This document shows, piece by piece, positions 50,128 through 59,968 of a stretch of 64,000 nucleotides of DNA. The number at the start of each line of letters is the position of its first letter. Within the stretch, counting starts at the first letter, position 1. The notes beneath the pieces were generated by a model, which had not been told where the DNA came from, did not search any database, and saw only the letters and a list, made by a program, of their open reading frames with translations. The stretch is from NCBI GenBank assembly GCA_018364155.1, contig JAGZMM010000003.1, forward strand, positions 124,001 through 188,000, read 5' to 3'. Source of the stretch: Clostridiales bacterium (GTDB lineage Bacteria; Bacillota; Clostridia; Oscillospirales; Acutalibacteraceae). The position numbers were made by a program, and so were the translations under genes.

Positions 50128-51864
50128 TCACAGTAAAGAACACGGATCGTCGTCAGGTGTCAAAATATAAGTATGCTCTTTGGCTCTCGTTACTGCGACT
50201 CGCAAGTTTAAGATGGCTTGTTCTCTGCGTTCTGGCTTTGAAATAATTCTATTCTGATATCTTCCCTCGTATATAATCACTGCATCAAACTCTTTTCCTT
50301 TCGATTTATGTATAGTCATAATATTTATGCCGCTCCATTTCCTCGTACTCATTGAAAAATGCTCTTGTGTTAAGGCGTTAGCAACCGCTTCTGTTGCACC
50401 AACATAAGAACCGTTTTCACGCCAAAGTTCATCTAACGATGCGTAGAGTTGTGAGCCGCGTTGGAGGAGCCTCAAATGCTTTGCATCTTTAAGAAGGTTT
50501 TGATATGCCTCTGACTGCTCATTTCCAATGATAGTCAATACAATTTTCCAATCATTTATTACATTTCCAGAAAATTGTGCCGAATTTGTCAAAGATACAA
50601 TATCCTGTGTATCAGCAATCAGCTTTTCACGGTTTTTTCCTTGAATCTTCTTTGTTGAGGAATACTGGCTCAGTGCAGACGCGAGAGATACATCTGCCTT
50701 TGAAGGTGGTTTATCAGCTCCTTTTCGGCCCAGTATATGCTCAATCAATGGAGTAAGAACCGCTGATTCAGTACAGCATTTTTGTGACCCGGTCTCTAAA
50801 ATGCTAGCGATTGTTAAAGCGGCTAAGTATGGGCCAGCAGTATCAACAGCTACTTCGTGTTCAATAACTGGGCATTTTTTGCCGTTCTGCAACTGCTGCT
50901 CTCGCTGAAAAGAGTCTGAAACTTCCAGCATAAGCGCATTTGTTGGAACCAGTATGGCCAAGGACCAATCGGTTTTCTTCATCTCATATAAGCTTTTTTG
51001 GACTTCTAACACCTTGTATTTCAACACCAAATGTGTATATGGCAATTTTCGAAATGGGTATCGGCACACTGAAACATCTTTATATCGTTTCCCTGCGTTT
51101 TTGCCTTGCAATAAATCATTTCCAAATTCAGCAATGTCTTTTCCATTGCTACGATTGTTCTGCTGCCCAAAATCGAAAATCTTCGGTTTAAAAGATTCAA
51201 TAAATTGTGTAATTCTTTTTGGATCAGCTCCTCTAAAGTCGTAAATTCTTTGTTCCGGATCGGCCAATGCTATTAGTTTCGACTGGGTTCCTAATAATTG
51301 AATCAACTGCCACTCATCGGCACTGGTATCTTGAAATTCGTCAAGAATTATAACAGGATACATAGCACAAATTATTTTCTTGAGTGCGTGACTTTCGGTC
51401 AGAAGCCGTGTGCAAATATTTGCGAATATATCAAAATGAACCGTTCCTTCCGTGTTGAACATTTCGAGCATTTTCTTTTTCCGTTCCACCTCATTTAGCC
51501 CCGATAAACGGTGTCCAGATTCGTGAGGCGGTAACAGATGGAGTGGCTGTGAATTGAGCAAATATCCGTGATGCTTAATTATATTCCAAATGAAACCGTG
51601 GTAAGTATTGATTTCAATCTGTTTTTTTAATTCTTGAGGTATGAGTTCGCCTGCTTGTTCTTCTACTCTTGATATAGTTGCACGCGCAAAACTCAAGAAA
51701 AGTATCTTTTGCGATTTGCGAATAGTATTTGAGTCGGCTGTCAACTCTTTCGCCTTAAATAGCGCAATAGTTGTTTTTCCGGATCCCGGTCCACCCATAA
51801 TGAGCAAATTACCATCCGACGCTAGTATCTCATTTCGCAAATCATCTTTTTTGAACTCTATCAT
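50128..51864 (-). CDS. gajB: Gabija GajB, UvrD/Rep-like helicase
   Basis: The protein has 578 residues. Walker A GGPGSGKTT is at residues 24-32 and Walker B ILDEFQDT ends at residue 180. SF1 motif V/VI regions are MTIHKSKGKEFDAVIIYEG and LRVAVTRAKEHTYILTP near the C-terminus. GajB partners GajA and senses or unwinds nucleic acid in anti-phage defence. The start overlaps the gajA stop by 4 nt. Its codon use is AT-rich compared with the element's left end, a sign of separate origin. Somewhat longer than the type GajB (about 490). Confidence 0.9.
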   Translation of the reverse strand: MIEFKKDDLRNEILASDGNLLIMGGPGSGKTTIALFKAKELTADSNTIRKSQKILFLSFARATISRVEEQAGELIPQELKKQIEINTYHGFIWNIIKHHGYLLNSQPLHLLPPHESGHRLSGLNEVERKKKMLEMFNTEGTVHFDIFANICTRLLTESHALKKIICAMYPVIILDEFQDTSADEWQLIQLLGTQSKLIALADPEQRIYDFRGADPKRITQFIESFKPKIFDFGQQNNRSNGKDIAEFGNDLLQGKNAGKRYKDVSVCRYPFRKLPYTHLVLKYKVLEVQKSLYEMKKTDWSLAILVPTNALMLEVSDSFQREQQLQNGKKCPVIEHEVAVDTAGPYLAALTIASILETGSQKCCTESAVLTPLIEHILGRKGADKPPSKADVSLASALSQYSSTKKIQGKNREKLIADTQDIVSLTNSAQFSGNVINDWKIVLTIIGNEQSEAYQNLLKDAKHLRLLQRGSQLYASLDELWRENGSYVGATEAVANALTQEHFSMSTRKWSGINIMTIHKSKGKEFDAVIIYEGRYQNRIISKPERREQAILNLRVAVTRAKEHTYILTPDDDPCSLL

Positions 51865-53639
51865 ACTTCACCTTCGGTCATAACCGAAACAGCCTGAAGC
51901 GAATAAACCGATTTTTCTATTGCAAATATGGTCTCAGTTATGAATTTGGGCATTTCACTTTCAGAACAATATTCAATTAATTCAGCAAGCGACCCATCTC
52001 CTTTTTTGTGTTTGAAAAAAGCCTTCATAATTTTATAGAGTTTCTCAAATTCCATACCCGTCCGTGGTGCTTCAGTACTCAAATTAGATGGCCACTCATT
52101 ATCTTTGACAAGTTTCAGCCCATATTTTAACAGCGTATCTTGGTTCACTCCTTTTAATACAACATCTTCTATTCCGTGCTCTGTTGCCTCGTACATATAG
52201 TCAACTGCAACTTCTATCTTCTTTCGTACATCATCATCTTGCTTGTCAAAAATTGCGTATACTGTTTTACCCATCTTCTTATAGTATTCACCCAATGGTG
52301 CCACCTGTGTATCCGTATTTGCCTGTACAAGAGCTATACCCAGCAAATCGAAAGAACAATTTCTTTCCGGATGCAGGCGTTGAAGTTTTTTCGCCGCTGT
52401 TGAATAAACATCATACTCGGTTCTTCCTTCAACAATAAGCACACGCCGGGCCAGCAACGATTCGCAAAAACGCCTTCTCATTTCTTCTCGGTATGCCTTC
52501 ATTTTAACCGTAGGCGGCATTCCAGCTGGAGCTGCTGTAAGATCCCCATTTGTTTTAGAAATTACCAATATTTGATCGGGTGGGAATTCCTCAATCACAT
52601 ATGGCGAATGGGATGTGAAAAGAGCCTGTGTAGATTTTTCTATCACAGTTGAAATTACCCTTTTCTGAATATGGGGAGGTAAAGCAATTTCTGGCTCTTC
52701 CATTGCAAAAATTACATTTTCTTTTATATCAGCAATGATTGACAAGAGCGAAAGTACAAGCGTATTAACAGTTCCCGTCCCCTGATGCGTATATGGCGTC
52801 AAGTATTCAGTACCATCTTCGCGATACGCTCCAGACCCCATAAAAACCGTAAGCACTTTGCGCAGATGTTCTCGAGTCAAATTTGAAACTTTTATTTGCG
52901 GCTTGTCTGCCGCCTCGTACGAAACAATGTTTGATAGCGAGTCCTGTACCGATGTCAATATGTCTGAAACGCCTAATTCAGACTCGTTTGCCACTGAAAC
53001 GCCCTTAAGCTGCTTGAGAACATCCTCCCACATTTGTGGTTTGACCTCTTTCATCTGGAGAATTATATCCAGCAAGGACCCTCTCTCTAGGCTTAGTGCG
53101 CGGCTTCCTGTTCTAAGGGTGCGTAAATATAGAAATCCACAATTTCGTTTATCTTTTTTTCTAAATAATTCAGGTGTGCTTCCTTCGCGAAGTGTCTCAG
53201 CAAAGTACGTTTGCCCTTCAAAGTCATCCTCTTCTAAATTATAGTTTCCTTGAAAGGCTAGCCTGAGGGCCGGTTCGACTGACTCTACATCCGTACTGCT
53301 CGCAGGAGGCCCGCTTATAAGAGCTCCTTTACATCTATCCCACCACTCAATGTGATTTCCAAAATATATTTTCTGGTCTTCACTTAATCCGATAACTGTA
53401 ACTTCTATTTTAATCTGGACCGGAGTATCGTTTGCCAAATATTCTCCCGCATAAAAATCGTGTTCATCTATTACAGGACTTCGTGAAAGACGATCTGGTC
53501 CCATAACCAAATCAATAGCCTCAAATAGAGTGGATTTTCCTGAGTTGTTATCGCCGACAAACACTGCATTTTTGCTTACTAAAATAGACGCATTTTTGAT
53601 CCCTCGAAAATTTGAAACATCAATTTTACATATGTTCAC
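51861..53639 (-). CDS. gajA: Gabija GajA, OLD-family ATPase-TOPRIM nuclease
   Basis: The 592-residue protein has Walker A GDNNSGKST at residues 29-37, Walker B IFAMEEPEIALPP near 310-322 and H-loop TSHSP near 343. A C-terminal TOPRIM domain has VLIVEGRTEYDV (catalytic Glu) near 400 and YAIFDKQDDD near 463. This is the layout of GajA, a DNA-nicking endonuclease held off by nucleotides and released in infection. GTG 53639 is chosen because AGAGGGG precedes it; the frame opens 8 codons earlier at a TTG. gajB follows with a 4-nt overlap, so this is a two-gene Gabija system. Confidence 0.9.
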   Translation of the reverse strand: MNICKIDVSNFRGIKNASILVSKNAVFVGDNNSGKSTLFEAIDLVMGPDRLSRSPVIDEHDFYAGEYLANDTPVQIKIEVTVIGLSEDQKIYFGNHIEWWDRCKGALISGPPASSTDVESVEPALRLAFQGNYNLEEDDFEGQTYFAETLREGSTPELFRKKDKRNCGFLYLRTLRTGSRALSLERGSLLDIILQMKEVKPQMWEDVLKQLKGVSVANESELGVSDILTSVQDSLSNIVSYEAADKPQIKVSNLTREHLRKVLTVFMGSGAYREDGTEYLTPYTHQGTGTVNTLVLSLLSIIADIKENVIFAMEEPEIALPPHIQKRVISTVIEKSTQALFTSHSPYVIEEFPPDQILVISKTNGDLTAAPAGMPPTVKMKAYREEMRRRFCESLLARRVLIVEGRTEYDVYSTAAKKLQRLHPERNCSFDLLGIALVQANTDTQVAPLGEYYKKMGKTVYAIFDKQDDDVRKKIEVAVDYMYEATEHGIEDVVLKGVNQDTLLKYGLKLVKDNEWPSNLSTEAPRTGMEFEKLYKIMKAFFKHKKGDGSLAELIEYCSESEMPKFITETIFAIEKSVYSLQAVSVMTEGEV

Positions 53640-53718
53640 AACTGCATTCCCCTCTACAAACAACTTTGAATTTTAACAAGGCACTTTGCTTTTTAACTGC
53701 AAAAAATTAACTCAGCAA

Positions 53719-56685
53719 TTAGCTTTTCCTCATCTCCCGATACACCACATCGGCCAATGCGCTCATTATGGCATTGTACTTGTGCTGATCCTCAAAGAGC
53801 GAGGTATAGGTATCCTGCGATTCCAGATAGCTGTCCTGAGCCGCTGCTCCGAAGGCCTTGGGGAAAATGCTCTCCACAAAAATCTGCGGATCTGAGGTCT
53901 GCGCCATCTTGGTCAGCTTCTTATCGGCCATCAGACGGCTGCGCAGAGCCGTCAGCAGTACTTTATCTCCCTCGGTGAATTCACCTTTGTACTTTTCGTT
54001 GATCTTGGCGATGATCTCATCCAGCGGCGACTTTGTGTCCAGCCCCATTGCACCCTTTTGCTTGGCCGGTTCGTACACGCCCTTCACCTGTTCCAGCTCA
54101 ATGCTTCCGGCGAAGGTCTTTTGCAGCTTGTAGTATTCCAGCTTCAACTTACCCTCAAGGTCCACCATATCCGTGGTTTCCGCAGGCAGCAAATTGATCA
54201 GATAACAACAGAATACATATTCCTTATGCAGTTCCTTATCGAACATCCGCAGGATCTGGGAAATATAGCCGTACCACTTAATGAGATTGCGCACCTGACG
54301 GCGGAACTGATACCGCTCGTTGGGCGTTTTTTGATTATAACGGTCTGCCACAGGCTTCAATACGCTGGTCATTCGCCCCATCGCCCGGGCATCCTGCCGG
54401 CCTGTGCTGAAATACTCCTTGGCAAAAGCCTCAATATCTGCATCGTTATAGACCGCAAATCCCCGCAGCTCCTTCTGCGTCTGATAGATCAGGTCAGCGT
54501 TGACCTCCTGCGAAAGCGAGGTTTCTTGGTAAAACGGCTGAAACGCCTCCAGAATGTCCTCTTTCTTGTTGGCAAAATCGAGAACAAAGGTGTCCACCTT
54601 GCCGGTGCAGGTGCGATTCAATCTGGACAGCGTCTGCACCGCCTTGACACCCTTCAGCTTCTTGTCCACGATCATCGTGTGCAGCAGCGGCTCGTCAAAG
54701 CCGGTCTGGTACTTCTCGGCAACGATCAGCACATTGAAATGGTCGTGGAATTCCGCCTTGGTCTGCGTTTCGGCGATGTGCGTCCCATCCGCACGAACAT
54801 TCAGCTTCGGCTCGGTATACTCCTCATCACCGTCCTGCACAGCACCCGAAAAGGCCACCAGCACCTGCACATCGTTGTACTTCTGCTCCTCTATGTAGCG
54901 TTTGACCTCGTGGTAGTAGCGCACTGCCGCAAGGCGGGACGAGGTGATGACCATCATTTTACCCCTGCCGCCGATCTTGTTTCGGGTGGTTTCACGGAAG
55001 GTCTCCACGATGATCTGCGACTTCTGGGAGATGTTATACGGATGCAGCTCCTGATATTTGCGGATCACCTTAGCCGCACGGCTGGCGGGCACATCCGGAT
55101 TATCTTCCGAGGTTTTAACGATCTTAAAGCAGGTGTCATAGGTCATATAGTTCTGGAGCACATCCAGAATAAAGCCTTCCTCAATAGCCTGCCGCATACT
55201 GTAAATGTGGAACGGATGAAAGCTGCCGTCCTCATATTCCGTGCCGAACAATTCCAGAGTCTTGTCCTTGGGCGTTGCGGTAAAGGCAAAGAAGGACAGA
55301 TTCTTATGCCGCCCCTGAACGGTCATTTCCCGCATCAGGCGGTCGTCCGGGTCCAGCTCTTCTTCGGCCTTGCCCTCGATCTCAGCGTATTCCCGCAGAG
55401 CGTCCTCCGTATCCGCAAGGGCGGCTTTCAGTTTCAGAGCCGAGCTGCCGGTTTGGGAGGAATGAGCCTCGTCTACGATAATCGCAAAGTTCCGTCCCGC
55501 TACTTTATCCACTTCCTGATAGATGACCGGGAACTTCTGCAAGGTGGTGACGATAATGCGCACGCCGCCGTTGATAGCATCCCGCAGATCCTTGGAGGTC
55601 TTATCTTCCCCGATGGTCTCAATGGCGCCGAGGGTGTGGTCAAAGCCGGAAATGGTCTCTTGCAGCTGCGCATCCAGCACGGTGCGGTCGGTAACGACGA
55701 CCACGCTGGAGAACACCGGCTTGTTCTCCTCATTGAACAGCGAGGCCAACCGGTAAGCAGTCCACGCAATGGAGTTGGACTTGCCGCTTCCGGCGCTGTG
55801 CTGGATCAGGTAATTATGCCCCGCTCCGTTCTGCCTGACATCAGCCAGCAGCTTGCGCACCACATCCAGTTGATGATAGCGCGGAAAAATCAGCGTTTTT
55901 CCGTCCTTCAGGTTCATAAACTTCTGGACAATGTCCATCATACTGTCCTTCTGAAAGACATTCTCCCACAGATACGCTGTCGGGTAACCGTTTGGGTTTG
56001 CCGGATTGCCCTTGCCGCCGTCGTTTCCGGCTCCGTTGGAGCCCTGGTTAAAGGGCAGGAAATAGGTGTTCTTCCCGGCGAGCTTTGTGGTCATCCACAC
56101 CTCGGTGTGATCCACGCAGAAATAGGCCAGAATGCGCTTGTTGAATTGGAAGCAAAGCTCCCGCGGGTCGCGGTCATACATCCACTGCCGCTTGGCGTCA
56201 TCCACCGTTTGTCCGGTGTACTGGTTTTTTAATTCAAAAGCGAATACCGGGATGCCATTGAGCACCAGTACCATATCCACGCTCTTTTTCGTGTCGGCAG
56301 AGAAGTACCACTGGCGATAGCACTCGATGGTGTTTGCCGCCCACTGGGCAGCCGCCGCCTGATTCAGGGCAGACTCCGGCTTAAAATAGCACACCCGAAA
56401 ACGCAGACCACGGTGCTTGAAGCCGTGGCGCAGGACAGAGAGCAGTCCCTCCGTCTCGCAGGCGGTGTTGAACGCCGTGCAGAACTTCCGCACCGGGTCC
56501 ACCTGATTGGCGTTTTCAAAACGCGCCCACTCCTTGGGCTGGGTGCGCTGGACAAAGTCGATCAGGGTATTCACATAGAGCCCCTGTTTTGCGTCATAGG
56601 TGTCTGCGCCCTTGGTATATCCGCCCGCCGGGGAGAGAAAGAAGGATTCTATATCCGCTTCAAAACGCTTTTCGGTGGTGATCAT
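53719..56685 (-). CDS. hsdR: Type I restriction enzyme R subunit
   Basis: The 988-residue protein has an N-terminal nuclease domain (VLVLNGIPVFAFELKNQYTG with the ELK core near residue 150), SF2 motor motifs QHSAGSGKSNSIAW (Walker A) near 295 and IVDEAHSSQTG (DEAH) near 395. Further parts are FFAFTATPKD and LSRLNRTCTGK, plus a C-terminal helical domain. It translocates and cuts DNA lacking the cognate methylation. AGGGGA precedes the ATG. The R gene follows hsdM, hsdS and a small ORF, with only 22 nt to the latter. Confidence 0.96.
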   Translation of the reverse strand: MITTEKRFEADIESFFLSPAGGYTKGADTYDAKQGLYVNTLIDFVQRTQPKEWARFENANQVDPVRKFCTAFNTACETEGLLSVLRHGFKHRGLRFRVCYFKPESALNQAAAAQWAANTIECYRQWYFSADTKKSVDMVLVLNGIPVFAFELKNQYTGQTVDDAKRQWMYDRDPRELCFQFNKRILAYFCVDHTEVWMTTKLAGKNTYFLPFNQGSNGAGNDGGKGNPANPNGYPTAYLWENVFQKDSMMDIVQKFMNLKDGKTLIFPRYHQLDVVRKLLADVRQNGAGHNYLIQHSAGSGKSNSIAWTAYRLASLFNEENKPVFSSVVVVTDRTVLDAQLQETISGFDHTLGAIETIGEDKTSKDLRDAINGGVRIIVTTLQKFPVIYQEVDKVAGRNFAIIVDEAHSSQTGSSALKLKAALADTEDALREYAEIEGKAEEELDPDDRLMREMTVQGRHKNLSFFAFTATPKDKTLELFGTEYEDGSFHPFHIYSMRQAIEEGFILDVLQNYMTYDTCFKIVKTSEDNPDVPASRAAKVIRKYQELHPYNISQKSQIIVETFRETTRNKIGGRGKMMVITSSRLAAVRYYHEVKRYIEEQKYNDVQVLVAFSGAVQDGDEEYTEPKLNVRADGTHIAETQTKAEFHDHFNVLIVAEKYQTGFDEPLLHTMIVDKKLKGVKAVQTLSRLNRTCTGKVDTFVLDFANKKEDILEAFQPFYQETSLSQEVNADLIYQTQKELRGFAVYNDADIEAFAKEYFSTGRQDARAMGRMTSVLKPVADRYNQKTPNERYQFRRQVRNLIKWYGYISQILRMFDKELHKEYVFCCYLINLLPAETTDMVDLEGKLKLEYYKLQKTFAGSIELEQVKGVYEPAKQKGAMGLDTKSPLDEIIAKINEKYKGEFTEGDKVLLTALRSRLMADKKLTKMAQTSDPQIFVESIFPKAFGAAAQDSYLESQDTYTSLFEDQHKYNAIMSALADVVYREMRKS

Positions 56686-56707
56686 AATTCGTTCCCCTTA
56701 TGTAAAG

Positions 56708-56926
56708 TTATCCTCTGTTGTGCTTATTAAAATACACAGCGATAACTGCACAAAACTCTGCCATTGCCTGCTGCTGGTAAGCAGGATCGATTTTGTCGCA
56801 GCCGTCCAGAAAATCAGACAGTGCCTTCGCTGTGTCCTGTACCTGCTTGACCTGCGAAAAATGGTGCTGCATTTGCGCCTGCTGCTGAATATAGTCATAG
56901 TTCCAAATGTTGTAGAATGGATTCAT
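56708..56926 (-). CDS. 72-aa protein of unknown function between hsdS and hsdR
   Basis: The ATG directly abuts the hsdS stop codon and has a strong AGGAGGT 8 nt upstream; hsdR starts 22 nt after its stop. The protein is acidic-polar and probably all-helical: an N-terminal aromatic/Gln-rich segment (NPFYNIWNYDYIQQQAQMQ), a heptad-like middle (HHFSQVKQVQDTAKALSDFL) and a C-terminal helix with a single Cys (MAEFCAVIAVYFNKH). No known domain is recognised. Its position implies co-expression with the restriction enzyme, as accessory, control or anti-toxicity protein. Confidence 0.75.
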   Translation of the reverse strand: MNPFYNIWNYDYIQQQAQMQHHFSQVKQVQDTAKALSDFLDGCDKIDPAYQQQAMAEFCAVIAVYFNKHNRG

Positions 56927-58192
56927 TTATACGACCTCCTTCTTGCCCGTCACATACTCATAAATCAGGGATTTCTTGTAGTTCTCGATTTCGGTGAGGT
57001 ATTGCTGTTTCTTTGCTATTAGTGCATCTACAGATCTGCACTTTTCGTCCAAATAATTTGATATTTCGATTTGTTCATCCGCAGATGGAATGGTAAGCCA
57101 TAATTGCTTGATTGTTTCTTGACTAATATTAGGTTGCCCACCACCAACCGCTTTTCGGGCCAAATAGTCCTTAACTGCTTTAAAAATATAAAACGCAAAC
57201 TTGAGATTTATAGTTGGCTTTTTTAGGACACAGCAAGCCTGATTAACGCACGCATCTATCATTGATAGGGATAGGTTTCCCACAGATGCACCATACATTG
57301 CAACTACTAGGTATGGTGCCTGATAGACTCTCAATGCGCTGTAAGACTCTATTGCGCTGTTAGATACGCAGTTTTTTGTAACAAACAGATTCTCTCCGTT
57401 TATATCACCGCTCTGTATCCAAGGCGTATTACCGTCAAACAGATTTTCGTCAGAAGATTTTGGAGTTGTTCCACTACCGATAACAGAAAACACTCGAATT
57501 ACTTTGTCTTTATTCCACTCCGCTGGAATGTCTCCAATCCATTCAATGCCGCTGTCCTTCATCGGCCTGTCCCCACGGATGCCCTTGGTGACTGCCTGCG
57601 TAATGATCGCCTGTTTCAGCTTTTTGTATTCTTCAATGGATGCACGGGTCTTTTCCAATACAGCGTCGATCTCGGCGCACTCCGCATTCAAAAAGACCGC
57701 AATGCGCTCCTGCTCGGCAAGTGGAGGGACTGGAATTTGAGAGTTTGCAAAATCAACATACTGGATATTTTTCCCTTCTCGAATACCCACTGTTAGATTA
57801 TTCATCTTACTAATAAAGCTCTGTGATTTAAACAGGTAACGATAATATGTGTCACAAATGGGTGATGTCGGATAAAAGACTTGGTATGCAGGAGAACATA
57901 CACCCTCGTATAAAGAGTACTCAAATCCTCCCTGAAAGCTTCTTAGGCTTATAACAAAATCGCCTTTATGTAGCGTTTTGAACATTTGAAGATCTGTATC
58001 TTCTTTGACTTGGACAACGCCCTCAAGTTGGCTTTGCGGAACAACCCCGTATTTTTGTGTTGGAGAAAGCAAAACTTCAATTCCGTTTCCTTTACTATTG
58101 CGTTGCGTAAATAGTGTCTTTGCTCTGCGCAATTTCCATCCCGTTGGTATTTGTCCAATCCACTCAATTCCGCTGTCTTTCATTTCACGCAT
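56927..58192 (-). CDS. hsdS: Type I restriction enzyme S subunit
   Basis: The 421-residue protein has two target-recognition domains, each introduced by MKDSGIEWIG-IP--W (residues 4-20 and near 213-230). Each is followed by the conserved helix (LAEQERIAVFLNAECAEIDAV near 158, and SADEQIEISNYLDEKCRSVDAL near 373). The two TRDs set a bipartite recognition site. GGAGGG lies 10 nt before ATG 58192. The TRDs are much more AT-rich than the flanking repeats, as expected for a gene that shuffles TRDs. Confidence 0.95.
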   Translation of the reverse strand: MREMKDSGIEWIGQIPTGWKLRRAKTLFTQRNSKGNGIEVLLSPTQKYGVVPQSQLEGVVQVKEDTDLQMFKTLHKGDFVISLRSFQGGFEYSLYEGVCSPAYQVFYPTSPICDTYYRYLFKSQSFISKMNNLTVGIREGKNIQYVDFANSQIPVPPLAEQERIAVFLNAECAEIDAVLEKTRASIEEYKKLKQAIITQAVTKGIRGDRPMKDSGIEWIGDIPAEWNKDKVIRVFSVIGSGTTPKSSDENLFDGNTPWIQSGDINGENLFVTKNCVSNSAIESYSALRVYQAPYLVVAMYGASVGNLSLSMIDACVNQACCVLKKPTINLKFAFYIFKAVKDYLARKAVGGGQPNISQETIKQLWLTIPSADEQIEISNYLDEKCRSVDALIAKKQQYLTEIENYKKSLIYEYVTGKKEVV

Positions 58193-58198
58193 CTGCCG

Positions 58199-59956
58199 TC
58201 AGCCCTCCTTATGGAACAGTGTGTTCAGGCTGTCGGCAATTTCACGCTCCAGCTTTTGAATACGCTTCACAATGTCGTCCACCGGCTCCGGCGGCTGATA
58301 CTCGTAGAAATAGCGGGTCATCGGAATTTCATAGCCCACCTTGGTCTTGCTCTTGTCGATCCAAGCATCCGGGGCATAGGGCAGGACTTCCCGCGCAAAA
58401 TAAGCGTCAATATCCTGCACCAACGGCACATTTTCGGTGTCCCGCAGGGCAGTGTCCGCCACTGGCTTGCCCCGCTTCATCACGATCTCGCCGTTTTCGT
58501 CCCGCTGCGGACGCTCCACTACGATTTTGTTGTAGCCGAACTCCTCACTGCCGAAAATCTTGCTCTCACAGTACACGCCGGACTTGTCCCCATACACGGC
58601 ATTGTTCCGGTATTCGCCGTAGGCCTGCACGATCAGCTCCCGGCAATGGTCCCTGATGTCGTTGCGCTTGGTGCCGATGGCTTTGCGGCGCTGTTCATAG
58701 CAGTGGGACGCGTCAATGAGCTGCACCTTGCCGCAGCGGTAGGTGGGCTTATCCTTGCACAGCACCCAGATATAGGTGGAAATGCCGGTGTTCATAAACT
58801 GGTCGGTGGAAAGCTGAACAATGGCGTCCAGCCAATCGTTTTCCAAAATATACTGGCGGATATTGCTGGGGCCGCTCCCGGCATCGCCGGCAAACAGCGG
58901 CGAGCCGTTCTGAATGATCGCCATTTTGCCGCCCGGCGCCAGCTTAGACAGGCCGTTGAGCACAAAAAGCTGCTGTCCGTCGCTGATTTTCGGCAGACCG
59001 GGCGCAAAGCGCCCCAGCTCGCCCTTGGCGGCTTCGGCCTCCACCGCCTTCTTTTCCCGCTTCCAGTCGATGCCGAAGGGCGGATTGGAAATGCAGTACC
59101 GGAAGGTGAAGCCCGGAAACTGATCGTCGGAGAGCGTATCACCGAACCGCATATTATTGGGGTCGCCGCCCCGGATCATCATATCCGCCTTTGCAATGGC
59201 GAAGGTGGAGGGGTTAAACTCCTGCCCGAAGCAGGTCACCTCCACATCGCTGTTCAGTTCGTGGATGCGCTCCTCCATACAGGAAAGCATCTGCGAGGTG
59301 CCCATCGTCATGTCGTACACGGTCACATTGCCGTCATCCAGCTTGGCATCGCACAGCAGCAGGTCGGTCATCAGATAGATGATGTCCCGGCTGGTGAAGT
59401 GCGCTCCGGCCTCCTCGCCAAAGGACTCGGAAAAGCGCTTGACGAGATCCTCAAAGATATAGCCGCAGTCCACGGCGCTGATTTTATCCGGGCCGAGGTA
59501 GCCTTTGGGGGAGTTGAACTCCTTGATGACCAGATACAGGCTGTTGCACTCCACCATACGGCGAATGATGTTGTCAAAATCGAACTTGGCCAGCACATCC
59601 TGCACATTGCCGGAGAACCCGGCCAGATAGTCCCGGAAATTCGCTTCAATGTTGTCCGGGTCGGCCAGCAGGCTCTCAAAAGTGAAACGGCTGGTGTTAT
59701 AGAACTGATAGCCGGAAGCACGGGTCAGAAAGCCGTCGATAACCGCCAGCTCCTTAACCTTTTCATATTGCTCGATCACCGCATCGTGGGTGGGCAGCAG
59801 GCAGTCGTGAAACCGCTTGACCACCGTCATCGGCAGGATCACAAGGCCATATTCGTGGGGCTTGAACGGCCCACGAAGTACATCCGCCACATTCCAGATC
59901 ATCGTGGCCTTTTCCTGTATATTTACGCCCACTGTGCTGCTTTTCTCGTTAACCAT
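58199..59956 (-). CDS. hsdM: Type I DNA methyltransferase M subunit
   Basis: The 585-residue N6-adenine methylase has the N-terminal HsdM helical domain (WNVADVLRGPFKPHEYGLVI), the SAM motif VYDMTMGTSQML and the catalytic NPPFGIDW near residue 302. It also has the regions LGRFAPGLPKISDGQQLF and GGKMAIIQNGSPLF. It methylates the sites recognised by HsdS and is part of the R2M2S complex. GAGGAG precedes the ATG. The AAA-nuclease gene ends 12 nt upstream, so the two share a transcript. Confidence 0.96.
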   Translation of the reverse strand: MVNEKSSTVGVNIQEKATMIWNVADVLRGPFKPHEYGLVILPMTVVKRFHDCLLPTHDAVIEQYEKVKELAVIDGFLTRASGYQFYNTSRFTFESLLADPDNIEANFRDYLAGFSGNVQDVLAKFDFDNIIRRMVECNSLYLVIKEFNSPKGYLGPDKISAVDCGYIFEDLVKRFSESFGEEAGAHFTSRDIIYLMTDLLLCDAKLDDGNVTVYDMTMGTSQMLSCMEERIHELNSDVEVTCFGQEFNPSTFAIAKADMMIRGGDPNNMRFGDTLSDDQFPGFTFRYCISNPPFGIDWKREKKAVEAEAAKGELGRFAPGLPKISDGQQLFVLNGLSKLAPGGKMAIIQNGSPLFAGDAGSGPSNIRQYILENDWLDAIVQLSTDQFMNTGISTYIWVLCKDKPTYRCGKVQLIDASHCYEQRRKAIGTKRNDIRDHCRELIVQAYGEYRNNAVYGDKSGVYCESKIFGSEEFGYNKIVVERPQRDENGEIVMKRGKPVADTALRDTENVPLVQDIDAYFAREVLPYAPDAWIDKSKTKVGYEIPMTRYFYEYQPPEPVDDIVKRIQKLEREIADSLNTLFHKEG

Positions 59957-59968
59957 TGCTTTCTCTCC

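Noticed and set aside
54058..56232. Open frame of 724 codons on the plus strand
   Set aside because: It is antisense to hsdR, whose domains are unambiguous. The frame is a codon-bias shadow.
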